Below, piece after piece: positions 55,630 to 63,732 of a stretch of 64,000 nt of DNA (the first letter of the stretch is position 1; each line of letters starts with the position of its first letter). Below the pieces are notes generated by a model. The model searched no databases. It was not told where the DNA came from and saw only the letters and a program-made list of their open reading frames with translations. The position numbers and the translations under genes were made by a program. Origin of the DNA: Amphritea sp. (GTDB lineage Bacteria > Pseudomonadota > Gammaproteobacteria > Pseudomonadales > Balneatricaceae); the NCBI RefSeq assembly GCF_016744155.1, contig NZ_JADGEW010000022.1, positions 1 to 64,000 of the forward strand, given 5' to 3'.

Positions 55630-55959
55630 TTAAACGGTCGGGCAGAACATCTCGTGTAGCGTATGAATGATACGTGTAGCGGTATCACCTGAGAGGGAGT
55701 AGTAGATTGTTTGTGATTCACGCCGGGTATTGACCAGGCCATCTTTGCGTAGCACTGCCAGATGTTGTGACAGAGCAGACTGGCTCAGATCTAGGCACTC
55801 ATTAAGTTCTGTTACCGAAAGTTCTTTACCATCCAGATAGCAGAGAATCAGCAAACGACTCTCATTGCCTAAAGCTTTCATAAGTTGAGCAGCCTTACTG
55901 GAGTTCTCTTTCATCATCGCCAGTGTTTCGGGCGTCATCTGCTGGGGAGCCGTGTTCAA
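55630..55959 (-). CDS. ArsR-family repressor, persulfide-sensor type (BigR/SqrR/YgaV-like)
   Basis: 109 residues with a winged helix (about 45-85, SQSALSQHLAVLRKDGLV). Cys40 in RLLILCYL and Cys106 in EMFCP match the Cys pair that forms the tetrasulfide switch in SqrR (C41/C107) and that YgaV and BigR also carry. No metal-site motif ELCVCDL is present. It would therefore repress until reactive sulfur species arise. It is divergent from the exporter operon at 56149, with a palindrome between. Confidence 0.85.
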   Translation of the reverse strand: MNTAPQQMTPETLAMMKENSSKAAQLMKALGNESRLLILCYLDGKELSVTELNECLDLSQSALSQHLAVLRKDGLVNTRRESQTIYYSLSGDTATRIIHTLHEMFCPTV

Positions 55960-56082
55960 TCTGTTTACCGCCTTTTCTTATTATCCTGTAGAGCTCTGAT
56001 GGATCTTTATATTCCCTACAATGCATAGGTCATTCTACTGTAGAGACGGCTAAATCTCAATTTACTAATGTAGTACTTTTAA

Positions 56083-56102
56083 ATATTAGTATATTCTAAT
56101 AT
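56083..56102. promoter_or_regulatory. AT-rich palindrome in ArsR-exporter gap
   Basis: ATATTAGTATATTCTAATAT has nine of ten pairs matched and centres on TTAG-N6-CTAA. It lies 47 bases before the exporter start and 124 bases upstream of the ArsR gene, where the regulator is most likely to bind. Confidence 0.6.
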
Positions 56103-56148
56103 AATATCTAAATTGAACGTTTAGTTATAAGTGAAACAGGAACTGCAG

Positions 56149-58707
56149 ATGCTCCAATCGACACTGATGAATCTCTCCATGAATCGCCCTAAGTGGGTGT
56201 TTATCGGGGTGTTATTGCTGACTGCACTGGCAGGGTTTCAGATCCCCTCTATTCAGGTGGATACCGATCCTGAAAATATGCTGCCGCATGATAATCCGGC
56301 CAGAGTTTTCCATGACGAAGTGAAGCAGCGATTCGGTTTGCACGATATGATCGTTGTCGGAGTCGTCAATAATTCGGAGCAGGGAGTCTTTAACCGGGAG
56401 AGCCTATCTGAATTGAAGCAGCTGTCTGATTCGATTGTTCATATGGAAGGTGTCGTCAGCCAGGATATGATGTCTCTGGACCGGGTTGATAATATTAGCC
56501 AGGAAGGCCCTGGTACTATCCGCTTTGAATGGATGATGAAGCAAGTCCCACAAGATCAGGCCGGCATTGATCTGATTCGTGAATCCGTTGAGCGTTTGCC
56601 CCTGTTGAATAACACTCTGGTTTCCGGTGATGGTGAGGCTGCAGGTATCTATATACCGATCACTAAGAAGTCCGAAAGCTACCGGATCTCAGGGGAGATT
56701 CAGGCAGAGATTGAGAAGCTCAGCGGTAATAACCAGTATTACATCTCAGGCTTACCAGTGGCAGAAGACACTTTTGGTGTTGAGATGTTTATTCAGATGG
56801 CGATCTCTGCTCCCCTGGCCGGACTGATGATCTTTATCCTGATGTGGGTCTTTTTCCGTAGCTTCCTTCTGATTACAGCGCCGATGCTAGTGGCGATGGG
56901 CTCTGTGATTATTACGATGGGCTTGTTGATTGGGCAAGGCTATACCGTGCATATCATGAGCTCGATGATCCCTATTTTTTTAATGCCAATCGCGGTGGTC
57001 GATTCAGTGCATATACTGTCTGAATTTGCTGATCGGTATCGCCCGGGAGATGACCCCAAGAAAGCATTGTCAGAGGTTTTAACGCATCTGTTCACGCCGA
57101 TGCTGTTTACCTCAGTAACCTCTGCGGTTGGCTTTGCTTCGCTGGCCTTTACGCCTATTCCTCCGGTGCAGATTTTCGGTCTGCATGTGGCGTTTGGCAT
57201 TATGCTAGCCTTCCTGCTGACCATCATACTGGTACCCGCTTATATCGTTAGCCTTTCGTCAAAGCGGATGGCGCAACTGCAAAACCATAGCATTGAAGAG
57301 GATGACAGCTCGTTTTTAGGGCGGTTATTGATTTTTACCGGACGTTTCTCTATTGCCCGTGCTAAGACCTTGCTGGTGGTGTTTACGCTGATCGTTGTCG
57401 GTAGTGCTTATGGGGTGGCCCAGATTCAGATAAATGATAATCCGGTACGTTGGTTTAAGCCAGATCACCCGTTACGGGTGGCCGATCGGGTTATGAATCA
57501 CCATTTCCCAGGTACCTATAATGCGTTTCTTGTTCTGGATAAAACCGGGGATCTGAAAAACGGATTAGATCAACAGCTGGTGTTTAGAGCCTCGCAGGCC
57601 GGTGTGGCGTTACAGCAAACTCTCACCAGTGTAGAAAATGAAAGCTTCACTGAATATACCAATGCACTGATAAATGAATTTGATCAACTGAGTTACGATG
57701 ATACTGCCAATGAAGATTTATGGCTTGAACTGCTCGATCTTACAGAAAAGGCGCAAGTGGACAGCAAATATTTCCTCACGCCACAAGCAATAACTTACCT
57801 GGATGAGCTTCAGAGTTATCTTGATAGCTCTGAATATATCGGTAAGAGTAATGGATTGCCTACGCTGCTGAAAACTGTATATCGCGAGCTACAGGGAGGC
57901 GAAGCTGAGTATTACCGTTTACCGCCATCAGCGACGGCAGCGGCTCAGACGGTATTGAGTTTTCAGGGCTCACACCGCCCCGATGATCTATGGCATATGG
58001 TAACGCCTGACTATCGCTCTACTACACTGTGGCTGCAACTAAGCAGCGGCGATAATCAGGATATGAGTCAGGTCCTGACGCTTGTTGATGAGTATGTTAA
58101 GGCACACCCATTACCAGAAGGCGTGGAGCTTAACTGGGCGGGACTCACCTACATCAATGTAGTATGGCAGGATGAGATGGTTAACGGCATGCTGAATAGC
58201 CTGATGGGCGCCTTTGTGATGGTACTGGTGATGATGATGTTGCTGTTCCGCTCCGTGAAGATCGGTCTGTTATCAATGCTGCCACTGACCGTCACTATAC
58301 TGTTTATATACGGGCTGATTGGCTTGGTGGGCAAAGACTATGATATGCCGATTGCGGTGTTATCAGCGTTGACACTGGGTTTATCCGTAGACTTTGCAAT
58401 TCACTTCCTCGAGCGCACCCGGGCGATATATCGGGAATGTGGAGATTGGGAGCAGACCGTAGCCGAAGTATATAAAGGGCCTTCCCGGGCAATCAGTCGT
58501 AACGCCGTGGTAATTGCCATTGGCTTTACCCCGTTACTGTTTGCACCACTGGTGCCCTATATTACGGTTGGTTTCTTTCTCGCAACTATTATGGCGGTAT
58601 CCGCAGCAGTGACTGTCATGCTGTTGCCTGCGGTAATGCAATTGATTAGTAACAAAGATGCTTTGTTTGGCGTAAAGCCAGGTCTGAAGGAGATGCACCA
58701 TGATTAA
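56149..58707 (+). CDS. RND/MMPL-family exporter
   Basis: 852 residues with two halves, each one membrane helix, a periplasmic domain (about 35-215 and 425-670) and five more helices. VDTDPENMLPHDNPARVFHDEV and ISGLPVAEDTFGVEMFIQMA are characteristic of MMPL/HpnN-like carriers, which move lipids or other hydrophobic compounds. The channel acids are plausible in IAVVDSVHILSEFAD and GLSVDFAIHFLERT. ATG 56149 is chosen after AGGAA; GTG 56131 is an alternative. Its end overlaps the next gene by eight bases. Confidence 0.9.
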   Translation: MLQSTLMNLSMNRPKWVFIGVLLLTALAGFQIPSIQVDTDPENMLPHDNPARVFHDEVKQRFGLHDMIVVGVVNNSEQGVFNRESLSELKQLSDSIVHMEGVVSQDMMSLDRVDNISQEGPGTIRFEWMMKQVPQDQAGIDLIRESVERLPLLNNTLVSGDGEAAGIYIPITKKSESYRISGEIQAEIEKLSGNNQYYISGLPVAEDTFGVEMFIQMAISAPLAGLMIFILMWVFFRSFLLITAPMLVAMGSVIITMGLLIGQGYTVHIMSSMIPIFLMPIAVVDSVHILSEFADRYRPGDDPKKALSEVLTHLFTPMLFTSVTSAVGFASLAFTPIPPVQIFGLHVAFGIMLAFLLTIILVPAYIVSLSSKRMAQLQNHSIEEDDSSFLGRLLIFTGRFSIARAKTLLVVFTLIVVGSAYGVAQIQINDNPVRWFKPDHPLRVADRVMNHHFPGTYNAFLVLDKTGDLKNGLDQQLVFRASQAGVALQQTLTSVENESFTEYTNALINEFDQLSYDDTANEDLWLELLDLTEKAQVDSKYFLTPQAITYLDELQSYLDSSEYIGKSNGLPTLLKTVYRELQGGEAEYYRLPPSATAAAQTVLSFQGSHRPDDLWHMVTPDYRSTTLWLQLSSGDNQDMSQVLTLVDEYVKAHPLPEGVELNWAGLTYINVVWQDEMVNGMLNSLMGAFVMVLVMMMLLFRSVKIGLLSMLPLTVTILFIYGLIGLVGKDYDMPIAVLSALTLGLSVDFAIHFLERTRAIYRECGDWEQTVAEVYKGPSRAISRNAVVIAIGFTPLLFAPLVPYITVGFFLATIMAVSAAVTVMLLPAVMQLISNKDALFGVKPGLKEMHHD

Positions 58708-59512
58708 GCAACTGATTTCAATTTTATCGATAACTTTGACGATGGTGTTTACCACACCAGTATGGGCTGAAGACCTGACGGATGTAGAGACCATTATTAA
58801 CCAAGCAACTCTGGCAGCATACTACCGGGGGGAAGATGGCCGTTCCGAAGCGCGAATGTTGATTGAGGATGCTCAGGGACGTAAACAGCAGCGCCAGTTC
58901 ACTATTCTGCGACGTGATCATGAGGATGGTGGAGATCAGCAGTTTCTGGTCGCGTTTAGCCGCCCAGCGGATGTTCGTGACACTGTTTTTCTGGTTGAGA
59001 AGCACGCTAAGACAGATGATGATCGCTGGCTCTATCTCCCGGGGCTTGATCTGGTAAAGCGGATCTCTGCTGGAGATAAACGCACCAGTTTTGTGGGTTC
59101 AAACTATTTTTATGAAGATGTTTCAGGCCGCAATCCTGACGAAGATAATCATCAGTTGATTGAAACGACAGAAGAGCATTATCTGGTAGAAAATACGCCC
59201 AAAGATGCTAATTCAGTCGAGTTTGGCCGGTATCAGGTATGGATTGAGAAGATCAGCATGTTGCCCGTGAAAATTGAGTATTACGATAGTAGCGACAAGC
59301 TCTATCGCCGGGTAGAGGTTTTGGCAACGGAGGACGTACAAGGTATTCCTACGGTGACTAAGTCCAGAGTAAGTGATCTTATCAGCGGTGCCAGTACCAC
59401 TATGGAATTTCGCTTCATCCGCTATGATCTGGGTATGGAAAGCTCAGTATTTACTGAACGCTCACTGCGTAATCCACCGCGTCAGTGGTTGAAGCGTCCA
59501 CAGCCACTTTAA
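58700..59512 (+). CDS. LolA-like outer-membrane lipoprotein-sorting protein
   Basis: 270 residues with a signal peptide (1-23, ending VWA). The body resembles LolA-like periplasmic carriers (PF17131-type) paired with RND pumps; DDRWLYLPGLDLVKRISAGDKRTSFVGS is the typical central block. It may receive a hydrophobic substrate from the pump and pass it to the outer membrane. It overlaps the pump gene. Confidence 0.85.
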   Translation: MIKQLISILSITLTMVFTTPVWAEDLTDVETIINQATLAAYYRGEDGRSEARMLIEDAQGRKQQRQFTILRRDHEDGGDQQFLVAFSRPADVRDTVFLVEKHAKTDDDRWLYLPGLDLVKRISAGDKRTSFVGSNYFYEDVSGRNPDEDNHQLIETTEEHYLVENTPKDANSVEFGRYQVWIEKISMLPVKIEYYDSSDKLYRRVEVLATEDVQGIPTVTKSRVSDLISGASTTMEFRFIRYDLGMESSVFTERSLRNPPRQWLKRPQPL

Positions 59513-59526
59513 CCGGACCGGAGATA

Positions 59527-60885
59527 ATGTCGATGATGGCAACAAAATACTGGCCGCTAATCGCCGCTATGGTGTTTTCAACGCCTGTTGCTCTCGCTGA
59601 GGAGACGGTTAAAGGATCAGACAGTGAGACCCCGAGTGATGACAGCTGGGGTGATGACAATTGGAGTGACGATAGTTGGACTGAAGAGCAAAGTGGCAGT
59701 AGCTGGCATGGTTTTATCGAAGCGGGTCTGGGGGGGCGGTTGCAGGAAGACACTGCCGTTAATGAGCAATTTGCTGCGCTGGATGATACGACGCTGGCTG
59801 ATCTTCGCCTACGGTTGGAAACAACGGGGTTTATCGGTGATAACCGTTATGCTCTTAAGGCTGATCTGTATGCGGATGGGGTAGGGCAGGGAATGCGGGT
59901 CGATCTTAGAGAGGCCTCTTATACCTTCAGTGCTTCAGAGAGCACCGACGTTAAACTAGGACAGCAGATACTCACCTGGGGTACAGGTGATCTGTTGTTT
60001 CTTAACGACCTGTTTGCAAAGGATTGGCAATCGTTTTTTGCCGGACGTGATACTGAATATTTAAAAGCGCCGGTGGCCGCGGCAAAAGCGAGTTACTACG
60101 GCAAGTCAGCCAGTCTGGAGCTGGTCTGGATACCGGTGTTTACTTCAGACAGATATATCAACGGTGAACGATTCTCATGGTTTTCGCCTCAGGCAGGGGA
60201 GAATGTTGCCGCACCCACTGGGCGTATCGATGCAAAAGACCCGGCAAATAGTTTTGCCAATGGAGAATTTGCGGCCCGTATCGCGGGGAGTGTTGATAGC
60301 ACTGAGTGGGCCTTATACGGTTATCGAGGCTTTCAGAAGCAACCAAACGCTCTGAATGTAAACGGCCAGCCAGTGTTCACTCGACTTGATGTATTAGGTG
60401 CAAGTGTCCGCGGCACTCTTGGTACAGGGTTAGCGAATGCTGAACTGGCTTTGCATATGGCAGAGGACGGTGCAGGTAACGACCCGATGATGCCCAACGA
60501 TCAGTTTCGCTTTCTACTGGGATATGAGCGAGAAATACTGCCAAAGTTAACCTTAGGGTTACAATACTATCTGGAACAGACACTTGATTATTCAGCGCTG
60601 AGGGCTGCTTCAGCTTCAGCGTACAATCCTGCACAGTATCGTTATCTTTATACCACGCGATTAAACTATCGCATGTGGCAAGACAACCTTACCTGGTCAT
60701 TGTTTGCCTTCTATTCGCCTAGTGATGATGATCATTTTATTCGGCCTTCAGTTACTTATCGCTACAGTGATCATCTGAATATGGTGGTTGGGGCTAACCT
60801 TTTTGGGGGTGAGAAAGCACATACCTTTTTCGGTCAGTTTGAGGATGCGAGTAATGTGTATGGACGGATTCGATACGCTTTTTAA
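59527..60885 (+). CDS. Outer-membrane beta-barrel protein with DDxW repeats
   Basis: About 452 residues. A signal peptide (about 1-24, ending ALA) is followed by an acidic, Trp-rich tail DDSWGDDNWSDDSW, then a barrel with alternating aromatic strands ending in a C-terminal Phe (YGRIRYAF), as outer-membrane porins do. It resembles DUF1302 or porin-like proteins. ATG 59527 is taken; 59533 has better spacing from GGAG. It is third in the exporter operon. Confidence 0.75.
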   Translation: MSMMATKYWPLIAAMVFSTPVALAEETVKGSDSETPSDDSWGDDNWSDDSWTEEQSGSSWHGFIEAGLGGRLQEDTAVNEQFAALDDTTLADLRLRLETTGFIGDNRYALKADLYADGVGQGMRVDLREASYTFSASESTDVKLGQQILTWGTGDLLFLNDLFAKDWQSFFAGRDTEYLKAPVAAAKASYYGKSASLELVWIPVFTSDRYINGERFSWFSPQAGENVAAPTGRIDAKDPANSFANGEFAARIAGSVDSTEWALYGYRGFQKQPNALNVNGQPVFTRLDVLGASVRGTLGTGLANAELALHMAEDGAGNDPMMPNDQFRFLLGYEREILPKLTLGLQYYLEQTLDYSALRAASASAYNPAQYRYLYTTRLNYRMWQDNLTWSLFAFYSPSDDDHFIRPSVTYRYSDHLNMVVGANLFGGEKAHTFFGQFEDASNVYGRIRYAF

Positions 60886-60905
60886 GATGGCATTTATCTA
60901 GTGAC

Positions 60906-60934
60906 AAAAAAACCGGACATAGTCCGGTTTTTTT
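60906..60934. terminator. Terminator after exporter operon
   Basis: AACCGGAC and GTCCGGTT pair around ATA, with T-run. It also has an A-run for the convergent gene. Confidence 0.9.
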
Positions 60935-60955
60935 ATAGGCGGAGAAATAGATAAA

Positions 60956-61513
60956 CTATTCAGATACCTCAGGTTCTCCCTCCGACTGCTCAGGGTTAAG
61001 CAGTGTATCAACCAGCGCGGTGAGCTTTTCTTGTATCAGGTCATATGTGGTATCAATATTAGTTGCGATATCACCTTCAAGAACCTGCAAACCACCGAGA
61101 ATTTCACGAGCTTCACTAAAGCCCTGATCAATACCGCCGGCAATCAACTTAACAAAGCTTCGTACCTGAGTTTCGTAATCCATCTCAGGGTGCTGGTCCT
61201 GATAACTATTGAAAAAGTTGGCACTCAGCCCGACAATACGTTCCGCTGTCGCAGCAGGACTCATATCTATCCCTGAGTCGTAGGCTTTCTGTATCGCAGA
61301 AGGCCCCATGTCGGTTTCAAGGACTTTGTTAATCTCACTGACTACACTGCTGTATAACAGCGCCAGTGAGTCATTGCCAGAGGATATACTGACATCCAGA
61401 GATGCCTGAAGGATGGCTTTGTTCTGTACTGTTTTATCGAGCGTTACCTGCGACTGTTTAGTGGCAAGATTAGTCTCTGTTGCTGGTTGGTTTTGTGTCG
61501 GTTTGATTTCCAT
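60956..61513 (-). CDS. DUF5610-domain protein
   Basis: 185 residues. A disordered Gln/Thr-rich N-terminus (1-35) leads to the DUF5610 domain: LQASLDVSISSGNDSLALLY, SPAATAERIVGLSANFF and IAGGIDQGFSEAREILGGL. The function is unknown; the family is common in motile gammaproteobacteria. No signal peptide. Convergent with the exporter operon. Confidence 0.8.
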   Translation of the reverse strand: MEIKPTQNQPATETNLATKQSQVTLDKTVQNKAILQASLDVSISSGNDSLALLYSSVVSEINKVLETDMGPSAIQKAYDSGIDMSPAATAERIVGLSANFFNSYQDQHPEMDYETQVRSFVKLIAGGIDQGFSEAREILGGLQVLEGDIATNIDTTYDLIQEKLTALVDTLLNPEQSEGEPEVSE

Positions 61514-61614
61514 ATCGGGCCCTCCGCTTAAGTTTAAGAATTACATAAAAGCGCAATTCCCATAATACTAGAGGGGTTATCGGCAGCAGAACCGATTTTA
61601 TGCGTGAAACTTAT

Positions 61615-62898
61615 TCATGTTGAGGTGGTAGCTCTGCGCTTTCGCGGTTGAGCTATATGACAGGCAACGGAACGGTTCCGGCCCTGTTGTTTGGCTAGAT
61701 AGAGCGCTTCGTCTGCTTGTTTAATAACGGCCTGGCTATCTTTATGGTCGTTAGTCTTTTGGCACAAACCGATACTAATAGTGACCTGGGTTGTGCCATT
61801 GTCTCTACTCTTTCTACTACGTTGTTTGCGGCCTTGCTTTTCATCACCGGGGCGGTTCTTATCGCGGACCTGCATAGGGTATTCAGCAACGGCTGTTCTT
61901 ACCTTCTCTGCTATTTCAATCGCTTTGACTTCGTCCATACGTTTAAAAACAATGGTGAACTCTTCGCCGCCGTAGCGGTAAACGGTAGAGCCGCTTGCTG
62001 CCTGACGCATCTGGCTGGCAACCATCTTTAGAACCTGGTCACCGACATCATGACCGTATGTGTCGTTGAATTTTTTAAAGTGATCGATATCTACCATGGC
62101 TAGTGTGTAACGACGGCCGGCACTAATCAATGTATTTTCCAGAGCCCGGCGGCCCGGCAGGCCGGTAAGTTCATCAATGAACGCCATGCTGTAAGAATTA
62201 AAAAGAACGGTAAAAAGGATCAGTATCAGAGAAAGGCTACAACTGACTGCTGATATATAGGGTTCACTGAACAGGGCAAGCATCATTGCGATAGCCAGTG
62301 TCACCAATACCAGGCAAGCATCGGCCAGCGTGCCTCGAAACCAGAGGATTAATACTCCCAATAAAATTGACAGGCTAAAGATGGCAGCTGACCATTGGCT
62401 GATCAGGTAAGGGTCGGAAAACATCTGAATAAGTCCCATAGGCAGGGAGGTAAGCCATTGAGCTAACATATTGTTTTGTGCAGCAAGCCAAAGAACCGCA
62501 TAGCCGAAGAGCACAATAGGGGTGTATTTAAACATCCAACGGAGACTCAAACCGCGCTCAGGCATAAAACTGATAAATAGTTGCAGAGCAGGAAAGAGGA
62601 GACTGATTATGCTGAATAGTACGAAATTGCCAGGTTGATTCAAACTGCTTTGTAGTTGGCTCTGGACGAGTAAGAATAACCCTAACAGGTTTAGCGTTGA
62701 GAGTAGCAAGCGGCCCTGATTAAAACTGATGCACAACGTTAGTGAAATGATGGCAAGTAGAGAGGGGGCGTAGCCCAGCAATTGTTGCTGGCTAAAAGAT
62801 AGACTGTTTAGCTGGCTATGAATGACAGGCGAAAGTAGTAGCAGAATTAAGCCTGGAAGCATCAGCTTTAGAATTTTCTGCAGATTGTAAAGCAGCAC
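61615..62898 (-). CDS. Membrane GGDEF diguanylate cyclase without I-site
   Basis: 427 residues. About seven membrane helices (10-235) precede a GGDEF domain with intact GGEEF at 310-314. The inhibitory RxxD position (301-304) reads ASGS, so product feedback is probably absent. An unusual Lys/Arg-rich insertion (about 338-363) lies in the C-terminal half. Last of three GGDEF proteins in the window. Confidence 0.9.
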   Translation of the reverse strand: MLLYNLQKILKLMLPGLILLLLSPVIHSQLNSLSFSQQQLLGYAPSLLAIISLTLCISFNQGRLLLSTLNLLGLFLLVQSQLQSSLNQPGNFVLFSIISLLFPALQLFISFMPERGLSLRWMFKYTPIVLFGYAVLWLAAQNNMLAQWLTSLPMGLIQMFSDPYLISQWSAAIFSLSILLGVLILWFRGTLADACLVLVTLAIAMMLALFSEPYISAVSCSLSLILILFTVLFNSYSMAFIDELTGLPGRRALENTLISAGRRYTLAMVDIDHFKKFNDTYGHDVGDQVLKMVASQMRQAASGSTVYRYGGEEFTIVFKRMDEVKAIEIAEKVRTAVAEYPMQVRDKNRPGDEKQGRKQRSRKSRDNGTTQVTISIGLCQKTNDHKDSQAVIKQADEALYLAKQQGRNRSVACHIAQPRKRRATTST

Positions 62899-62995
62899 CT
62901 AGTCTCTCCTTTGCCTAATGCGCCTATCCTAACATGGAGGGACAGCAGGGAAAGGTTCTCAGTTACCGGATTGGGTAATACAGGGTTGATATGAT

Positions 62996-63024
62996 AAAAA
63001 AATGCCGCTAATAGCGGCATTTTA
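62996..63024 (-). terminator. Minus-strand terminator
   Basis: ATGCCGCT and AGCGGCAT pair around AAT, with seven A upstream that become a U-run on the minus strand. It ends the DUF2892 gene. Confidence 0.88.
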
Positions 63025-63073
63025 AACTCAGGGCATCCAACAGAGGAAGTCAGTGCCAATAGTAGCTATTTAA

Positions 63074-63478
63074 TCAAGCTGCTTTTTTGAACCCGATCAA
63101 TCCGGCAATAGTGAAAGCGGGACACCAGCCTGTAAATGCAGATTGAAGAAGGCTGGCACCAAACACAGCTGTTAGATAGAGAATCCACTGGGGGGCAGCA
63201 AAGAACATAAAGGCAGCTACTGTAAGCAGAACGCCGGCCCCTGCAATAATATGGACGCCCTGATGAATGCTCATACCCGTGTCGCAACTTTGTTCTGTTA
63301 ACTTCAGCATACGAAAAAAGCTAATAGCAGGGCACCACTTCGTGAAGCCTGACTGCAGGAGGTTAAGACCAACGAACCCTGTCAGGTAATACCAGGCAGG
63401 ATTCATATACGTGCCTAACGCTAAACTTATCAGAATTACGCTTCCCGCCAACAGGCGCAGTGCGGCATTAAGAGTCAT
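63074..63478 (-). CDS. Tandem DUF2892 membrane protein (YgaP-like, no rhodanese)
   Basis: 134 residues. Two copies of a DUF2892-type helical hairpin (about 8-55 and 77-125) each end in a conserved WCP (48-50 and 118-120). E. coli YgaP carries a single such domain plus rhodanese; the rhodanese is missing here. It probably sits in the inner membrane. A near-perfect AT palindrome lies upstream, pointing to control by the ArsR-like sensor at 55630. Confidence 0.8.
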   Translation of the reverse strand: MTLNAALRLLAGSVILISLALGTYMNPAWYYLTGFVGLNLLQSGFTKWCPAISFFRMLKLTEQSCDTGMSIHQGVHIIAGAGVLLTVAAFMFFAAPQWILYLTAVFGASLLQSAFTGWCPAFTIAGLIGFKKAA

Positions 63479-63519
63479 GATGATTACCTCAAAGATAGGA
63501 TTGAGTGAGTGCTATTTCA

Positions 63520-63548
63520 TATATTATATATTAGTTATATATAATATA
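63520..63548. promoter_or_regulatory. Strong AT-rich palindrome operator
   Basis: TATATTATATA (63520-63530) and TATATAATATA (63538-63548) are exact inverted repeats around TTAGTTA. The site lies 41 bases from the DUF2892 start, in the divergent gap with the universal stress protein gene. It shares ATATTAGT with the site at 56083. Confidence 0.65.
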
Positions 63549-63732
63549 AAGAGAAAAGTTCAAAAACTAAGATTGATTACCTTGGTCTGGATCAAAAGAA
63601 TAAATTTGCAAAATCTTAGCTCTGACTCATGCTTACTTATGAAGGTGCGGATAAGTTCAATGTGTTCCCTGAAACCCAGTATTCAGAGGGGTGCTAGGGA
63701 TTGTTGATACTTATTAATGGCAGAGAGGAGGT

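Noticed and set aside
59451-59753. 100-residue minus-strand frame across the LolA-like/barrel junction
   Set aside because: It overlaps two supported genes, and its low-complexity Ser/Leu repeats are the antisense of the DDxW region.
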